This document shows, one piece after another, positions 61,656 to 64,000 of a DNA stretch of 64,000 bases. Within the stretch, counting starts at the first letter, position 1; every line of letters starts with the position of its first letter. The stretch covers positions 20,366,001 to 20,430,000 of the forward strand of contig JAJNNQ010000026.1 of NCBI GenBank assembly GCA_027886175.1, in the 5' to 3' direction. The stretch comes from Phylloscopus collybita (Eukaryota > Chordata > Aves > Passeriformes > Phylloscopidae). The position numbers and the translations under genes are program-made. The notes under the pieces are model-generated. The model saw nothing but the letters and a program-made list of their open reading frames with translations, searched no databases and was not told the DNA's origin.

Positions 61656-64000
61656 CCCTGCAATTCTCTGTACTGGGTATATTTCTGGTTATTGGAACCC
61701 TGGACTTCACACAGCAAAGGACTTAGGTCTTTGAGGACCTTCTGAAAATCCTACCTTATTTTATAAAGTCCTTGATCTTGTGCATTTTACAACCACAAAC
61801 CTCTCCAGTCACACCCACCCATTACAGTTGGTACAATTTAAGAGCATGTGTGAAAACCAAATAAAACTGGGATTTCACAATGATAAACATGGCAATCAGA
61901 AAATGCCAAAGAAAAATAATCCATTTAGGCATGAAACAGGAATGCAAATATCCCCCAGTTCCATGGTCCTCCTTAATGGTTATGAGATTTCACTACTTAT
62001 AACATGATTCACTCTTGAAAAGAATTCTAAAACTTGTAAAGGATACTGAGAACTTTGCTGCACAGAAAATCTGCCCGTATCTTACCTCTTGATTTCCTCC
62101 TCTCACTTTTCTCCAAACTTAAAATTTCTGGTGGTTTTTGCTGTTAAGTACATTCTATGCTTTTGATGATTTGGAATGAGTAAATGGGAGATTAAAAAAA
62201 AAATTAAGTAGTTTAAACATTAATTTACTAACTATGTTTCATTAAGTTAGGAATATTGAGTTCTAGCTCCTCATACTTCATACAAAGAGAAGGGAAGAAT
62301 TACTTTAAGGGCACCTCATGATGGGAACAGCTATGTTTATCAAAATAGTAAAATAGCAAAATACTAATTATCTATCATTTATAATTTTTTCTATAGGGTG
62401 GGACTGGTGATTGACCTCCTGGATATTAGAAACTGAGAGGACTTGTGACACAACTGATTTTCTTTCCTTGTCACTACCAACTTAGAGTATAGTTTCTTCT
62501 ATAATATAGTTTCTTATGTCCTATAGTTTCTTTCATAATGATTTATTCAGCAGTTTACTAAAACATAAAAAAAGAAAAGGACTTGTCATTCTTTCCTGAA
62601 CTTTCACAAAAGGATGAAGAGATTTAAGCAAGAGAAAAAAAAATGAGATCCTGTATTCCTTACTTACCGATATCAGAAACTCATCCTAAGAAGGATTACT
62701 CCTACACTGACACCACAGCTCTTCCTGTTTCTATAAAACTATTCACAAGTTGCATATATTTCCATATTTGATCTGCATTAATATTAAAATCCTCCTGAAG
62801 TTTCTGGAAAGATTTACATGTTTTATCATCAGATAAATCCTTTATTGTCTTGTACCAAAAGTTCATTCTTCTTTAAAATGCAATAAATATTTAATTTGAA
62901 CAAACAAAGCAAAAGCAATTAAGGAAAAGAGGTGCCCTAAGAAAAAAAGAAATCTGGAGATTGAATTCACAACTGCATTTGCTATCTGTGTAAGAATTTC
63001 TAGAGTCAATACCAAATAGAAAAAGAAGTAGCAAACACCAAATCTCATATGTAGAAGTCAGAAGAGATACCAGGGTATTATCCACAAGCATTACATTAGC
63101 CATGCACTGTGATATTAGATGGATGAGTAGCAGAAGAGACAGGATATTGCTGTGGTTGCTGGAGACACAATGCAAGAGGCAGGTGGCATGACAGGACTGA
63201 ATAGAGAGAAAACCCTCCAGTAACACTGGCAATAGGAAGTGGTAAGCAAAACTCAGTATCTTTTGGATTTTGTTTCCCAGGAGCTAGAAGCTGTTCAAAG
63301 GTTTTATTTATTTGTGGTCAATCCTTTGGAGTTGTAAATCTCACAAGAAGTTGCTCAGCAGATCAGAGACTCCTCAAGAACATCACACCTTGGGTTGCTT
63401 TAGCATTTCACATCCACCTCCCAAGAAGTGTGCAGATGGTTTCATGGAGGGAGGCATTAACAAGAGAACAGGGGAAAAGAGGAGGAACAGAAGCTTTTCT
63501 TTCATTTGTACAAACACCCTACAAGAAAAGAGTGAAATAGATTTAAAGGGAGATAATTTTATAAGTGTTGGGATTTGTGTCTGAGCAAATTTCATTGTCT
63601 CTAAATATAGCCTAGATCTCAACAACAATTTCATTCAGAATATACACAGCAAATGCTGCTGGTCTCACTCCTGATCCTCCCAAGCAGTTTATTCCCACAG
63701 GTTAAAAAAAAAAAATTATCTTATTTGGCTATCTCTCTTTTCGTCTCTGCTGTGGCTTGCAGTCCCCATCTCTGTGCCATCTGTCAGTGAGACAGGCCAG
63801 GGAAATACAGAACCACTGGTACTTACAACGCTTGAAACTCCTGAATAAATCATTAGAGAACATGCTATAGGGAACAACTTCACAATGACAAAGAAATAAA
63901 ATCAATTTTATAATAAGTCTTCTCAAATTCTTGTTTCCATAGGGTCAATCCTCAGTCATTCCCATAGAAAACTCTACTCAAGGGGGAGTGAAAGAGAAAA
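61656..64000. other. unique AT-rich DNA, no gene recognised
   Basis: No exon, RNA gene or transposon was recognised to the window end. An approximate short repetition of atagtttctt words occurs at 62488-62532. Confidence 0.5.

Noticed and set aside
1..64000. CRISPR array, tRNA or rRNA genes, prokaryotic operons
   Set aside because: No regularly spaced repeats of suitable size, no cloverleaf-like sequence with conserved T-arm and A/B boxes, and no dense coding or Shine-Dalgarno pattern were seen. The CR1 and LTR content identifies vertebrate nuclear DNA.

Overview
The window looks like avian nuclear DNA, probably from a passerine songbird. The main evidence is the repeat content. There are seven CR1 non-LTR retrotransposon fragments with the avian-type 3' end (direct repeats close to ATTCTRTG and the adjoining 'gatctttaaggtcccttccaac'-like block), plus two solo LTRs that resemble endogenous-retrovirus LTRs I associate with songbirds. 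Mammalian-type SINEs are not seen. The sequence is visibly A+T-rich and poor in CpG, and stop codons are dense in all frames. I found no bacterial or viral gene organisation.

I could not recognise any host protein-coding exon, tRNA, rRNA or known small RNA. Every open frame that makes biological sense is a remnant of the CR1 ORF2 C-terminal part. The rest are short chance frames or are explained by strand-biased composition. The window is therefore best read as an intergenic gene desert or the inside of a very long intron.

Layout: 1-1314 is unique sequence. A short CR1 tail (minus) lies at 1315-1433 and a 1-kb CR1 with reverse-transcriptase remnant (minus) at 3804-4808. A solo LTR with perfect 5-bp target-site duplications spans 6646-7736. 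About 14 kb of unique AT-rich DNA follows, with small tandem duplications and a hairpin. A 1-kb CR1 (plus) lies at 22020-23006. The next 13 kb is mostly unique and holds an AAAAT microsatellite, a recursive-splice-like motif at 31490 and a G/T-rich tract at 35296-35438. An ancient CR1 remnant (minus) lies at 36355-36515. At 39061-39361 there is an A-rich-tailed segment bounded by 9-bp direct repeats. At 44269-45059 is a second solo LTR (minus) with a CR1 fragment nested inside it, and that CR1 is flanked by a perfect 9-bp duplication. Then comes unique DNA with 26-A and 59-A runs, and two more CR1 copies at 58646-59355 (minus) and 61110-61655 (plus).

No genes act together here. The sequence records layered retrotransposon insertions and local replication or repair events. 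I see no evidence for an undescribed biological system. The most checkable leads are the nested CR1-in-LTR with target-site duplication, the A-tailed insertion candidate (unusual in birds, whose CR1 machinery does not normally use poly(A) tails), and two recursive-splice-like junctions.
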